NCBI GenBank assembly: GCA_002069125.1
Contig: MVZN01000014.1
Location: 1 to 58,138, forward strand
Length of the DNA stretch: 58,138 nt
Origin: Spirochaetes bacterium ADurb.BinA120
Lineage (GTDB): Bacteria; Spirochaetota; UBA4802; UBA5368
Direction: 5' to 3'
Below the pieces are notes generated by a model, which did not search any database, was not told the DNA's origin, and was given only the letters and a program-made list of their open reading frames with translations. The translations under genes and the position numbers were made by a program. This document shows positions 44,427 through 53,900 of this stretch, one piece after another (position 1 is the stretch's first letter; each line of letters starts with the position of its first letter).

Positions 44427-45077
44427 CTATTGCAGCCTGGCCAGTTCGTCGCTCACAGCCCGCCGGATATCGCGGGTGATGCGGTTGGCCAGGGCCCGGT
44501 CCTGGGTGATGACTCGCCCGGCGGGCTTCTCTTCCTTGCCACCGGCTTCCTCTTCAGGGATGCGTCCGAGCTCTTGCAGGTGGTGCCGGGCGCTCTCCTC
44601 CCGTCCTGGCAGGATGAACATGTTATAGCCGTCGATCGTCTCGGTGATGGAGATCTCCTCGCCCTCGCGGGCGACGACGACCTCCACGCTGAGGCGGTAT
44701 CCCCTCGGCGGGGCGGGCTGTGTGGTGGGCGCAGCCGCCGTGGCGGGCTGCTCGGGGGCGATTCGGACGCGGGCGCGCCGCGTCACGCCCTGAAGCGATC
44801 CCTCGGCCAGGTCGTAGCCCGTGACGGCGTCCTTTCGCCAGAACTCGAACCACTGTTGGGCGGTCATGGGGAAGGTCTCGATGACGCCCGCCCGGCGGTC
44901 GGTGCGGTCAATGACGAAGCGGTAGCGCTGGAGGGTGTGGAGGCTGGCCTGCCAGAGGGCCTCGAAGTCCTTCTCCGCGGGCGACAACTGGGCGCGCGGG
45001 GCGATGGGCGTGGTGTGGCGGGCACAGCCGCCCGCCAGGAGCATGGCCAGACAAGTTGAGGTCAGCACGGTTCGCAT
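44427..45077 (-). CDS. Small lipoprotein of unknown function
   Basis: This 216-residue protein has a lipoprotein signal ending in LLAGGC (Cys18). The mature part is mostly polar, with a beta-like middle section and an Ala/Pro/Thr linker around residues 113-125. No domain is recognised. The start at 45077 (AAAAAGGA upstream) is preferred over a longer ORF. A TTGCAC-TACAAT promoter precedes it. It faces the plus-strand thymidylate-synthase-family gene, with a 36-nt gap between stops. Confidence 0.65.
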   Translation of the reverse strand: MRTVLTSTCLAMLLAGGCARHTTPIAPRAQLSPAEKDFEALWQASLHTLQRYRFVIDRTDRRAGVIETFPMTAQQWFEFWRKDAVTGYDLAEGSLQGVTRRARVRIAPEQPATAAAPTTQPAPPRGYRLSVEVVVAREGEEISITETIDGYNMFILPGREESARHHLQELGRIPEEEAGGKEEKPAGRVITQDRALANRITRDIRRAVSDELARLQ

Positions 45078-45127
45078 GGTGATTCCTTTTTCGCGGCCAA
45101 GAGCGGGCCCGGTTGCCCGCGACTCGT

Positions 45128-45155
45128 ATTGTATCGTAGCTTGAAGGCAGTGCAA
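45128..45155 (-). promoter_or_regulatory. Promoter for the lipoprotein gene (minus strand)
   Basis: On the minus strand TTGCAC (45155-45150), a 16-base spacer and TACAAT (45133-45128). The start codon follows about 50 nt later. Confidence 0.5.
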
Positions 45156-45201
45156 GAGACACCCGCAAGCTGGCCCGCACGGGCCCAGCACCAATGCCCC
45201 T

Positions 45202-45238
45202 GCCCCGGGATTCACCCACTCCCGGGGCATCCTTTTTT
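45202..45238 (+). terminator. Orphan plus-strand terminator
   Basis: A 9-bp perfect GC-rich stem (45202-45210 and 45220-45228, loop of nine) is followed by CC and six T. No plus-strand gene lies nearby upstream except the thymidylate-synthase-family gene, 810 nt away. It may end that transcript or a small RNA from the intergenic region. Confidence 0.6.
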
Positions 45239-45275
45239 CTATTGCGGATTGCGGAGTCCGCCTTCCGCAATTGGA

Positions 45276-45303
45276 TTGTCACGCCCGCCCGGGCCGGTAT
45301 AAT
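45276..45303 (+). promoter_or_regulatory. Promoter for malic enzyme gene
   Basis: TTGTCA at 45276-45281 and a perfect TATAAT at 45298-45303, spacer 16. The ATG at 45342 lies about 38 nt downstream with AAGGAT before it. Confidence 0.65.
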
Positions 45304-45341
45304 GCCCGATTCCGGCTGCGCCACAGAATAAGGATACCGCC

Positions 45342-46727
45342 ATGGGTTCATTGCAGGCATTGCAGGATCGGTTTCATCGTCCGTTGGCCTACTCGCTGAA
45401 GGTCGCCCTGGGCGACACGGGCGAGGCGTTGGCCAAGGCTGTCTCGGCTGTCTGCCAGAGCGGCGCCCGCGTGGGCGAGCTGGCGCTGGCCAGCCTGGAG
45501 GCCGACCGGACGGTCGTATACGATCTGCGGGTCTTCGCCGCCAACGACCAGCAGATGGCCCAGGTCCGCCAGGACGTTCAGGCCGCCGGGGCGAAGGTGC
45601 TGGGCGTGCTGGACCTGGCCATGGAGAGCCATCGCGGCGGCTCCTGCGAGATGCGCTCGCGGACGCCCATCCGTTCCAATACCGACCTGCGGATCGTCTA
45701 CACTCCCGGCGTGGCCCGCGTGTGCAAGGCCATCCAGGCCGACCCGTCGCTGGCCCGCGAGTACACCGGCGTGGCCAACAAGGTCGCCATCGCCACCAAC
45801 GGGACCGCCATCCTGGGCCTGGGCGACATCGGCTGCCTGGCCGGCCTGCCCGTCATGGAAGGCAAGAGCGCCATCTTCTGGGAGTTCGTGAAGCTGTCGG
45901 CTGAGCCGGTCCTCATCGACACCCACGACGCCGACGAGTTCATCTCGATCATGGAGAAGTTGGCGGTGGGGTTCGGCGCGGTGCAGATCGAAGACGTCGC
46001 CGCCCCCGCCTGCTTCAAGATTACCCGCGAGCTGGACAAGCGGCTGAAGATCCCCGTCATGCACGACGACCAGCACGGCACGGCCACCATCGTCACCGCG
46101 GGGCTGCTGTCCGCCCTGCGCAAGACCGGGCGGAAGATCGGCGACCTGAGCTGCGCGATCAGCGGCGCGGGGGCGGCGGGGACGGCCATCACCGAACTGC
46201 TCCAACTGGCCGGCATCGGCGACGTGGTCCTCGTGGACCGCGCGGGCCTCATCTATCGCGGGCGCCAGGAGAACATGAACGCCGAGAAGGTCGCCCTGGC
46301 CGAGCGGACCAACAGGGACAACATCCAGGGCGACCTGGCGGCGGCCATGCGGGGACGCGACCTGTTCATCGGCGTCAGCCAGCCCAACATCGTCAGCCAG
46401 GAGATGGTCCGCAGCATGGCCAAGAGCCCGATCGTCTTCGCCCTGGCCAACCCGATCAGCGAGATCAGCATCGCCGACGCGTACGAGGCGGGGGCGGCCA
46501 TCGCGGCCGACGGGCGGATGATGAACAACGCCCTGGCCTATCCGGGCATCTTCCGCGGGGCGATGGACGCCGCGGCTGAAGACATCACCGTGCCGATGAT
46601 GATGGCGGCGGCCGACGCGCTGGCCGGCCGGGTCAGCGGCGACGACCTGCTGCCGGAGATGATGGACCCCGCCACCCACCAGGGCGTGGCGGCGGCGGTG
46701 CGGGCTGTGGCGGATGGTTCGAAGTAG
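45342..46727 (+). CDS. Malic enzyme with N-terminal ACT-like domain
   Basis: Malic enzyme decarboxylates malate to pyruvate with NAD(P). In this 461-residue protein, residues 1-95 form an ACT-like regulatory domain. The catalytic part follows: VYTPGVA (malate), NKVAIATNG with the general-base Lys region, VMHDDQHGTA (metal), and the nucleotide-binding GAGAAG segment near 270. The N-terminal ACT type is common in anaerobes and Planctomycetes, where it may bind an amino acid. The cofactor preference cannot be told from the sequence. It is a single-gene unit: a promoter precedes and a hairpin terminator follows. Confidence 0.92.
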   Translation: MGSLQALQDRFHRPLAYSLKVALGDTGEALAKAVSAVCQSGARVGELALASLEADRTVVYDLRVFAANDQQMAQVRQDVQAAGAKVLGVLDLAMESHRGGSCEMRSRTPIRSNTDLRIVYTPGVARVCKAIQADPSLAREYTGVANKVAIATNGTAILGLGDIGCLAGLPVMEGKSAIFWEFVKLSAEPVLIDTHDADEFISIMEKLAVGFGAVQIEDVAAPACFKITRELDKRLKIPVMHDDQHGTATIVTAGLLSALRKTGRKIGDLSCAISGAGAAGTAITELLQLAGIGDVVLVDRAGLIYRGRQENMNAEKVALAERTNRDNIQGDLAAAMRGRDLFIGVSQPNIVSQEMVRSMAKSPIVFALANPISEISIADAYEAGAAIAADGRMMNNALAYPGIFRGAMDAAAEDITVPMMMAAADALAGRVSGDDLLPEMMDPATHQGVAAAVRAVADGSK

Positions 46728-46740
46728 AGAGCGACCCAAG

Positions 46741-46771
46741 ACAAAGCCCACCCCTGAGGGGTGGGCTTTGT
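46741..46771. terminator. Hairpin terminator after malic enzyme
   Basis: A 14-bp perfect stem (46741-46754 and 46758-46771) with a three-base loop TGA, containing AAAGCCCACC/GGTGGGCTTT. It sits between convergent genes and could serve both. Its stem is nearly identical to the element inside the phosphatase gene at 36133-36159, so it belongs to a repeat family. Confidence 0.75.
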
Positions 46772-46797
46772 CGTCGACGCAGATTCTACAGAGACCG

Positions 46798-47682
46798 CTA
46801 GGCGAAGACCACGGACGCGTAGCCGATGGTGGTGTCGTCGGTCTGTCCGGGGTAGAGGTGCTGGAGCACCTCGTGGCAGTTGGTGTATTCGAGGAGGATG
46901 CCCTTGCGGGCGCCCATCTGGGCGGCGGCGGCGATGGTGGCGGCGATCGCGCCGGCGCCGCAGGCGTTCATCCGCTCGTGGGCCTCGGGGACGATTCTCT
47001 CGGCCTGCATGGCCTCGACCAGGTCGATCATGCGGCGGTCGTTGGCGACCGTCCAGCGGACGCCCTGCTCGCCCCGCCCGCCGGGGGCGGGGAAGCGCCC
47101 CCCGCCGTGGTGGGTCAGGTCGGTGCTTCCGACCACGACGGCCCGGGGGAAGCGTTCCGCGATCACCCGTCCGACAGCCTGACCCACGCGGACCGCCAGG
47201 TCGGCCGGCGGGACCGCGATGGGCAGGACCTTCGCCCCCGCGCAGGCCATCTGCACCAGCGGGATCTGCACCTCGATGGAATGCTCCTGGTTGTGGGCCC
47301 GGGGGTTGACCCGAAGGGACTCGTCGGCCTGCAATACGGCCGCGGCCAGCTCCTCGTCGATGGCGACTTCCCCCAGCGGGCTTTGCCAGACGCCCGAATC
47401 ATACACTTCCCCCGCCCGCACGCCGGGGTGGTGGACTGCCCCGAACAGCACCACCGTGCCCACGTCGCCTTGGCGGGCCAGTGCCTTGAAGGTCATGGCC
47501 GCCAGCCGGCCCGAGTACACCCATCCCGCGTGGGGCACCAATCCGCCGCAGAGCCGCTCGGGCAGGTCGTCGGGCAGTTCGGCGGCGTCCAGGAGCTTCT
47601 GGACGTGGTGGCGGCAGGAAGTGGGGGAGGCCTCGTAGAACCCCTCGAAATCGCGGGCATAGACAGGCTGGCGGATGTTCAT
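46798..47682 (-). CDS. MEMO1/AmmeMemoRadiSam B-family protein
   Basis: This 294-residue protein has the MEMO fold related to extradiol dioxygenases. Conserved metal-site motifs are PHAGWVYSG, GAVHHPGV and HNQEHSIEVQIP. In the AmmeMemoRadiSam system MEMO is found with an AMMECR1 protein and a radical SAM enzyme; neither partner is in the window. The start at 47682 is preferred over the longer ORF because homology begins there (MNIRQP). Function is unknown in bacteria. Confidence 0.88.
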   Translation of the reverse strand: MNIRQPVYARDFEGFYEASPTSCRHHVQKLLDAAELPDDLPERLCGGLVPHAGWVYSGRLAAMTFKALARQGDVGTVVLFGAVHHPGVRAGEVYDSGVWQSPLGEVAIDEELAAAVLQADESLRVNPRAHNQEHSIEVQIPLVQMACAGAKVLPIAVPPADLAVRVGQAVGRVIAERFPRAVVVGSTDLTHHGGGRFPAPGGRGEQGVRWTVANDRRMIDLVEAMQAERIVPEAHERMNACGAGAIAATIAAAAQMGARKGILLEYTNCHEVLQHLYPGQTDDTTIGYASVVFA

Positions 47683-47766
47683 GCGGGCACCTGCTGTAAA
47701 ATGCTGTAGCCAATCCGGCCGATCAAAGGTAGTATGGGCGCACCTTATTGTTTCACGAGGAAGGCC

Positions 47767-48357
47767 ATGGCTCAAGAAGATAAACGGTCGATGAACGCGG
47801 ACGCACTGGCATCGCTGGCCTCGGGCGGCCCGGCCCCGCTGGCCGGGCAGGACGCGCCGCAGACCCCGCCCGCGGAGGCCGGTGATCCCCCGGCGGCGCC
47901 GGCGGACCCGGGTGATCCGTTCGCGGCGCTGCTGTCGGCGCCTGCGCCCGCGGCGTCGGACCCGCAGGCGGTCGTGCCGGCCATCCCGGACCTGGCGGGC
48001 TCGGCCTCGATCTCGCCGGCAGCCAAGAAGGCCCGCGCCGCTCAACTCCAGCGAAAGGCCCAGCAGCAGCACGGGCATCACTTCCGCCAGGTCGCAATCC
48101 CCCTGCTGCTGGTGGTGGGGGCCATCCTGTTCGTGATGGCCACCGTCGTCCTGGTCAATCTGCCCAAGGAGCCCAGCGAATACCCGATGGGCCTGATGGA
48201 GAGCCCCTTCGCCCCCTGGCTGGTGGTCGCGGCCTACCTGGTCGGCGCCGTCCTGTTCCTGGGCGCGTTCCTGTTCCACATCGAGGTCAAGCAGGCCAAG
48301 CTCAAGGCCAAACGAGCCGAGAACCGCGCCGCCCAGGAAGCCCAGGAAGACCAATAG
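47767..48357 (+). CDS. Small two-helix membrane protein
   Basis: This 196-residue protein has an Ala/Pro/Ser-rich, probably disordered N-terminus (about 1-88), then two transmembrane helices (about 115-137 and 157-178) with a short loop, and a charged tail. No domain is recognised. The ATG is chosen for its GAGGAAGG upstream. Function unknown. Confidence 0.6.
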   Translation: MAQEDKRSMNADALASLASGGPAPLAGQDAPQTPPAEAGDPPAAPADPGDPFAALLSAPAPAASDPQAVVPAIPDLAGSASISPAAKKARAAQLQRKAQQQHGHHFRQVAIPLLLVVGAILFVMATVVLVNLPKEPSEYPMGLMESPFAPWLVVAAYLVGAVLFLGAFLFHIEVKQAKLKAKRAENRAAQEAQEDQ

Positions 48358-48443
48358 TCCGGGTTCGCGCGGCGGATTGACTTGACGGCGGGGCTAAGAA
48401 ACTCCTTGTCCGCTCGTTGACATCTGTGGCGAGAGGATCGCGC

Positions 48444-49121
48444 ATGGACCGCCAGAGCGAACAACCCGCCCGACCACGCCCCGCCGGCCAGAAGCTGATG
48501 ACCTGGCGGATGCTCAACTGGCCCAATCGCATCAGCCTGCTGCGACTGCTGCTGGTGCCTTGCTTCCTGCTGCTGCTGATGCAGCAGGACCAGTGGCCCT
48601 GGGCCCGTCACGCGGCCCTGGGCGTGTTGATCGTGATTGGCGCGAGCGACTTCCTGGACGGCCTGCTGGCCCGGCGACTGAACCTCCGGACGCGCCTGGG
48701 CGCCATCCTGGACCCGCTGGCCGACAAGGTGTTGATCATCTCGGCCAGCCTCGCGCTGACCCTGCCGGCGACGGCCGTGGCGGGCGCCCGCCTGCCCGGC
48801 TACGTGGTGGTGGCGGTGGTGGGCAAGGACCTGTGGGTGATCGGCGGGTTCGTGATCGTCCACATGGTGACCGGGCAGTTCCGCGTCCATCCGACGGGGT
48901 GGGGCAAGGCCCTGACCTTCGCCCAGATCGTCATGGTGCTGGCGGTGCTGCTCAGCCCGGACCTGGACCGCCTGGCCAACGGGCTGGGCGGCAGCCTGGC
49001 GAGGGCGATGGAATGGATTGTGACGGCCTTTTGCCTGGCCGCCATCATCAGTTATACTAGGCTGGGGCTCAGCTTTGTGCACGAAGGGCAACAGCCGCTG
49101 GACGGACCGCCCGGCCGGTGA
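48444..49121 (+). CDS. CDP-alcohol phosphatidyltransferase (PgsA-like)
   Basis: This 225-residue membrane protein has the complete family motif: DFLDGLLAR followed, eight residues on, by GAILDPLAD (D-x2-D-G-x2-A-R-x8-G-x3-D-x3-D). It transfers a phosphatidyl or similar group from CDP-diacylglycerol to an alcohol such as glycerol phosphate, in membrane lipid synthesis. The exact acceptor cannot be assigned, though PgsA is the likeliest. The ATG has GAGAGGA upstream. The following ribBA gene begins 37 nt later, so they may be co-transcribed. Confidence 0.88.
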   Translation: MDRQSEQPARPRPAGQKLMTWRMLNWPNRISLLRLLLVPCFLLLLMQQDQWPWARHAALGVLIVIGASDFLDGLLARRLNLRTRLGAILDPLADKVLIISASLALTLPATAVAGARLPGYVVVAVVGKDLWVIGGFVIVHMVTGQFRVHPTGWGKALTFAQIVMVLAVLLSPDLDRLANGLGGSLARAMEWIVTAFCLAAIISYTRLGLSFVHEGQQPLDGPPGR

Positions 49122-49158
49122 GCGGCGAAGGCAAGCCGCCCGGCAGAGGCCAAGAAAC

Positions 49159-50391
49159 ATGAACGCAAGCATCGACGAAATCCTGGACGACTTTCGCGCG
49201 GGCAAGATGATCGTGTTGACGGACGACGAGTCCCGCGAGAACGAGGGCGACCTGACCTGCGCCGCCGAGCTGGTCACGCCCGAGACCATCAACTTCATGG
49301 CCAAGCACGCGCGCGGGCTGATCTGCATGCCCATGAGCAACGCCCGGGCCGACCAGTTGGCCCTCTACCCGCAGACCCAGGAGAACACCGCCCGCTTCGC
49401 GACGGCGTTCACCGTCAGCGTGGACGCGGCCACCGGGGTGACCACGGGCATCTCGGCCGCCGACCGGGCAAGGACCATCCAGGTGGCCTGTCGCGACGAC
49501 GCCAAGCCGGGCGACCTGGCCCGCCCGGGGCACATCTTCCCGCTGCGGGCCCGCGACGGCGGGGTGCTCGTGCGGGCCGGGCAGACCGAGGGCGCCGTCG
49601 ACCTGGCCCGACTGGCGGGGCTCAAGCCCATGGGCGTGATCTGCGAGATCATGAACGATGACGGCACGATGGCCAGGCGAGAGGACCTGGAGCGGTTCTG
49701 CGGCGAGCACCAGATCAAGATGATCAGCGTGGCCGAGCTGATCCGCTACCGCCTGCGGAGCGAGCGGCTGATCGAGCGGGCGGTGGAGATCGACCTGCCG
49801 CTGGAGTACGGCACGTTCCGCCTGATTGCCTACACCAGCGTGGTGGATCCCGAGCCGCACCTGGCGCTGTGCATGGGCGGGGTGGGCACGCTGGACAAGG
49901 ACGGCAAGCCCGTCCTCCACGAGGAACCCGTGCTGGTCCGCGTGCACAGCGAGTGCCTGACCGGCGACGTGCTGGGCAGCCTGCGCTGCGACTGCGGACC
50001 GCAACTCCACACCGCCCTCAAGGCGGTGGCCGACGCGGGCAAGGGCGCGGTCATCTACGTCCGCCAGGAAGGGCGCGGGATCGGGCTGATCAACAAGCTG
50101 CGGGCCTACAAGCTCCAGATCGAACAGGGGATGGACACCGTCGAGGCCAACGTGCACCTGGGCTTCGAGGCCGACCGGCGCGACTACGGCATCGGCAACC
50201 AGATCCTGCGGGACCTGGGGCTCACCCAGTTGCGGATCATGACCAACAACCCGCGGAAGATCTACGGGCTGGAGGGGTTCGGGCTGCGGATCGTCGAGCG
50301 CGTGCCCGTGGAGATCCCTCCCTGCGACGGCAACCGCGAGTACCTCCGCACCAAGAAGACCAAGCTGGGACACATGCTGGACAACCTGTAG
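49159..50391 (+). CDS. ribBA: RibBA: DHBP synthase / GTP cyclohydrolase II
   Basis: This 410-residue bifunctional enzyme supplies both precursors of riboflavin. Residues about 1-200 form the RibB domain ([11 protein letters not shown] acidic motif, GHIFPLRA). Residues about 205-410 form RibA, with a zinc site from Cys in SECLTGD and RCDCG, and the GTP-binding EGRGIGL. Full length and all key motifs are present. The ATG has AGAGG upstream. RibD, RibE and RibH are not in the window. Confidence 0.96.
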   Translation: MNASIDEILDDFRAGKMIVLTDDESRENEGDLTCAAELVTPETINFMAKHARGLICMPMSNARADQLALYPQTQENTARFATAFTVSVDAATGVTTGISAADRARTIQVACRDDAKPGDLARPGHIFPLRARDGGVLVRAGQTEGAVDLARLAGLKPMGVICEIMNDDGTMARREDLERFCGEHQIKMISVAELIRYRLRSERLIERAVEIDLPLEYGTFRLIAYTSVVDPEPHLALCMGGVGTLDKDGKPVLHEEPVLVRVHSECLTGDVLGSLRCDCGPQLHTALKAVADAGKGAVIYVRQEGRGIGLINKLRAYKLQIEQGMDTVEANVHLGFEADRRDYGIGNQILRDLGLTQLRIMTNNPRKIYGLEGFGLRIVERVPVEIPPCDGNREYLRTKKTKLGHMLDNL

Positions 50392-50552
50392 GCGCGGCGC
50401 GTCGGTTGCGAGTTACGCCGCACGCAGGGGCGCAGAGATAAGATGTTCAGCGGGCGAGCTTGCCCGCGGGGGCGACTGAATCGTACGGTTTCGCTGGACG
50501 CCGCCTTGCCCGTGCGGGCGTGGCCGGGAGGTTCCTATCCAGCGAGGACCGT

Positions 50553-50720
50553 ATGGAGTGCGTTAAGCACCGTTGCCCGAACCCGAATTGCCGCGTGATC
50601 CTGGCCATCCCACGCCAACCCAACTGGCACCGCGTCCGCTGTGCGGCGTGCGGCAGCAAGGTCACCATGCCCCCGACCCTGCGCCGACAATCCCTGCCCC
50701 TGGCCGCCCAGGCAAGCTGA
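50553..50720 (+). CDS. Zinc-ribbon miniprotein
   Basis: A 55-residue protein with Cys pairs CPNPNC and CAAC spaced about 20 residues, like a small zinc ribbon. Similar miniproteins are common in Planctomycetes. The ATG follows GCGAGGA. A longer in-frame start at 50460 has no SD. Function unknown. Confidence 0.5.
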   Translation: MECVKHRCPNPNCRVILAIPRQPNWHRVRCAACGSKVTMPPTLRRQSLPLAAQAS

Positions 50721-50990
50721 CCCGGCCGCGGCTGTCCGCTCCTGAGTGAACCCGTTCTCCCTGCGCCTGCGGGACAGACTCTCCCGGCGATCTTCCTTTG
50801 GCCCCCACACCCGTACTCGTGCAGGAATTTGCGCGAAATGTGCGTTTGGGGCTTGCTGGACGCCGGTCGGTCGGTGAAGAATACGGCATAATCATATACG
50901 CGGGCCGGTAGGGCCGGGCAGGGTGAAGGTGGCTCTGCTGCCATGCCGATCATTTCGTTTTCGGCGGCCCGGTGGCCAAAGGAGCCAGCC
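50721..50990. other. 270-base spacer before the giant gene
   Basis: No ORF or RNA gene is recognised. It must hold the promoter of the giant gene, but no convincing -35/-10 pair was found; a CATAAT at 50887 lacks a matching -35. Confidence 0.4.
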
Positions 50991-53900
50991 ATGAAGCCAG
51001 ACGCGCCGATCGCCGGCAGCTTCCGTCTCGTGTCGTTCCAGGAGCTGGAGCCGCGACTGTTATTGGCTACGTATTACGCCGTAACGGACCTGGGCACGCT
51101 GGGAGGCGACTACTCTCGGGCACTGGGTCTCAACGACGACGGCCTGGTGATCGGCTATGCCGCGCTGGCCTCGGGGGACGGCCGGGCGTTCGTGTGGGAA
51201 AGCGGCTCGATGACCGCCCTGCCCACCGCCACGTACGGCGACACCAGCGCCGCCTACGACATCAGCGGCGAGGGCCGGATCGTCGGGCGGATGGACCACG
51301 ACGCCGCCGGGGGCAACCGCGGGTTCCTGTACAACTCCTCGCTTCAGGAGATTCCCCCGGTGCTGGCGGGCTACACGTCCCTGGCCCGCGGAGTCAACGA
51401 CAGCGGGCTGGTCGTCGGCTACACCACCGACTCGTCGGGCAACTCCTACCCGTTCATCTGGGACGCCGTCCACGGCTCGCTGCTGCTGGAACTGGACAAG
51501 GGGACCGCCCTGGCGGTCAACGAGGTGGGCACCATCGCGGGCAAGCTCCAGGCGGCCTCGGGCTACTATCACCCCACGATCTGGAAGTGGAACGTTCCCA
51601 CCGACCTCACACCCAGCCTGTCGGGGCACGGGGAGGCCCTGGGCGTCAACGACTACGACGTGGCCGTGGGGTGGCATCACACCGGCGTGGGCCAGCGGTA
51701 CACCGCGTTCCGATGGAGCGCCCAAGGGGGCATGACGGACCTGGGCACGCTCGACGACGACATCCGCTCCACCGCCTGGGCGGTCAACAACGACGGACAG
51801 ATCGTGGGCTCGTCGGCCAGCCTGTCCGAGACGCGGGCGTTCGTGTACGACGCCGGGCAGATGTACGACCTGAACGGCCTGCTGGGGCCCGACTCGCCCT
51901 GGTGGCTGGAATGCGCCTACGACATCAACGACGAAGGGCAGATTGTCGGCGGGGGGTACGTCTCGGGCTCGGCCAACGAGCACGCGTTCCTGCTCACGCC
52001 CGATCACCAGGGCCCGTCGGCGGTGCTGACCGCGGCGAACGTCACCATCGCCGGGGGCGACAGCCACACGTTCAGCGTCACCTACAGCGACGCGGTGGCG
52101 GTGGACGTCTCCACGCTGGACGACATCGACATCCGCGTCACGGGCCCGGGCGGCTTCAACAGGGCCACCGTGCTGGTGGGCGTGGACGTGGGCAGCGACG
52201 GCAAGGTCCGCACGGCGACCTACCGCGTGACCGCCCCCGGCGGGAGCTGGGACGCGGGCGACAACGGCCTCTACAGCGTCATGCTGGCGGCGGGGGAGGT
52301 CCGCGACATCGCAGGCAACGGCGTGGCCGGGGGCAGCCTGGGCACGTTCGCCGTCTCGCTGGCCCCCACGCCCACCGCGGAACTCGCCCTGCCGCCTGAC
52401 GGGTCGAGCCTTCCGCTGGCCGTCGTCAACGCGGGATCGGGCGGCAAGGGACTCATCGAGGTCACCTACTTCGACCACAGCGGCGCCGGGTTGAACGCCG
52501 CCAGCATCACCGACGCCGCCGCCGAGTTCACCCTCACCGGGGCCGGCGCCGCGGGCGCGACCGCCAACACCGCCCCCGTCGCCATCGGAGGCAACACCTA
52601 TCGCTACACCCTAAGCGGGCCGCTGGGCGTCGGGCCCGTCACGGTGAACTTCCAGGCCGGCACGTGGGCCGACAACACCGGCGCCCTCAACGCCGCCCAA
52701 GCCCAGTCGTTCACGGTGATCCTGTCCGACAGCGACGGGCCCCGCGTCGTCACCCAGTCGCCCACCGCGGCCGCGGGGAGCCTCTCCTACGTCGACCTGA
52801 CGTTCAACGAGCTGATCAAGGCCGACACGTTCACCCCCGCCGACGTGTCCATCGTGAACCCGTCCGCCTCGCCCGTGGCCGCCAGTTCCGTCACCCGCCT
52901 CCAGGGCAGCACGTACCGCATCGCGTTCGCCTCCCAGAGCGAGGTGGGGGTCTACGCCCTCCGCGTCGGGCCCGCCATCCAGGACCTGTCGTCCAACGCC
53001 ATGAACCAGGACGCCGACGGCACGAACGGTGAGGCCGTCCAGGACGTCTTCGCCGGGCAGTTCGAGCTGACCGCGAGCGACTTGGCCGTCATCGAACACC
53101 TCCCGGCCGGGACGGAGCAAGGGCAGGTCGAGCACGTGGACGTGACCTTCACGCAGGTGCTCGATCCGACCACGTTCACGCCCGCCGACGTGAGCCTGTA
53201 CGGCCCGGCCGGCCGGGTCGACATCATCGACGTGAGCCTCGAGGGCCTCACGACGTGGCGGATCGACTTCGACCCGCAGCGACAGGCGGGGACGTACGCG
53301 CTGGTCATCGGCCCGGCCATCTGCAACCAGGCCGGCGAGTGGATGAACCAGGACGGCGACCGTTTCGCCGGCGAGGCGGGCGAGGACGTCTACACGGGCG
53401 ATTTTTCCATCGCCCGCTCCACGCTTCAGGTCGTCTCTCACCAGCCCACCGGCTGGCAGTCCTCGGGCGTGGACCACGTCGACGTGACGTTCAGCGAGGC
53501 GATCTCGGCGGCCAGCTTCACCGTCGACGACGTGACGATCACCGGCCCGGGCGGCGCGGTGTCCGCCACGTCCATCCAGCACGCGGGCGGCGAGACCTAC
53601 CGCGTCCTCTTCCCCCAGCAGACGGCCGACGGGATCTACAACGTGTGCGTCGGTCCGGACATCCAGACCCCGCTGGGCGAAGGGATGAACCAGGACCTGG
53701 ACGCCTTGCCCGGCGAGGCGGGCGACGACGCGTACGCGGCGGCATTCGGAATCTCCACGCTGTCGCTGGACTACACGATGGTCGACGTGGGCGTCCTGCC
53801 GGGCGGCACGTGGAGCTACGCGTACGGCCTGAACAACCAGGGGCAGGTGGTGGGCGTGTCGGGAACGGCCAGCGGGGCTCACGCGTTCCTCTGGCAGGAC

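Noticed and set aside
50859-50892. Promoter for the giant gene at CATAAT
   Set aside because: No -35 box at an acceptable distance.
50972-52399. Plus-strand ORF overlapping the start of the giant gene
   Set aside because: Arg/Gly-rich off-frame translation; the correct frame begins at 50991 with SD and LEPRLLL.
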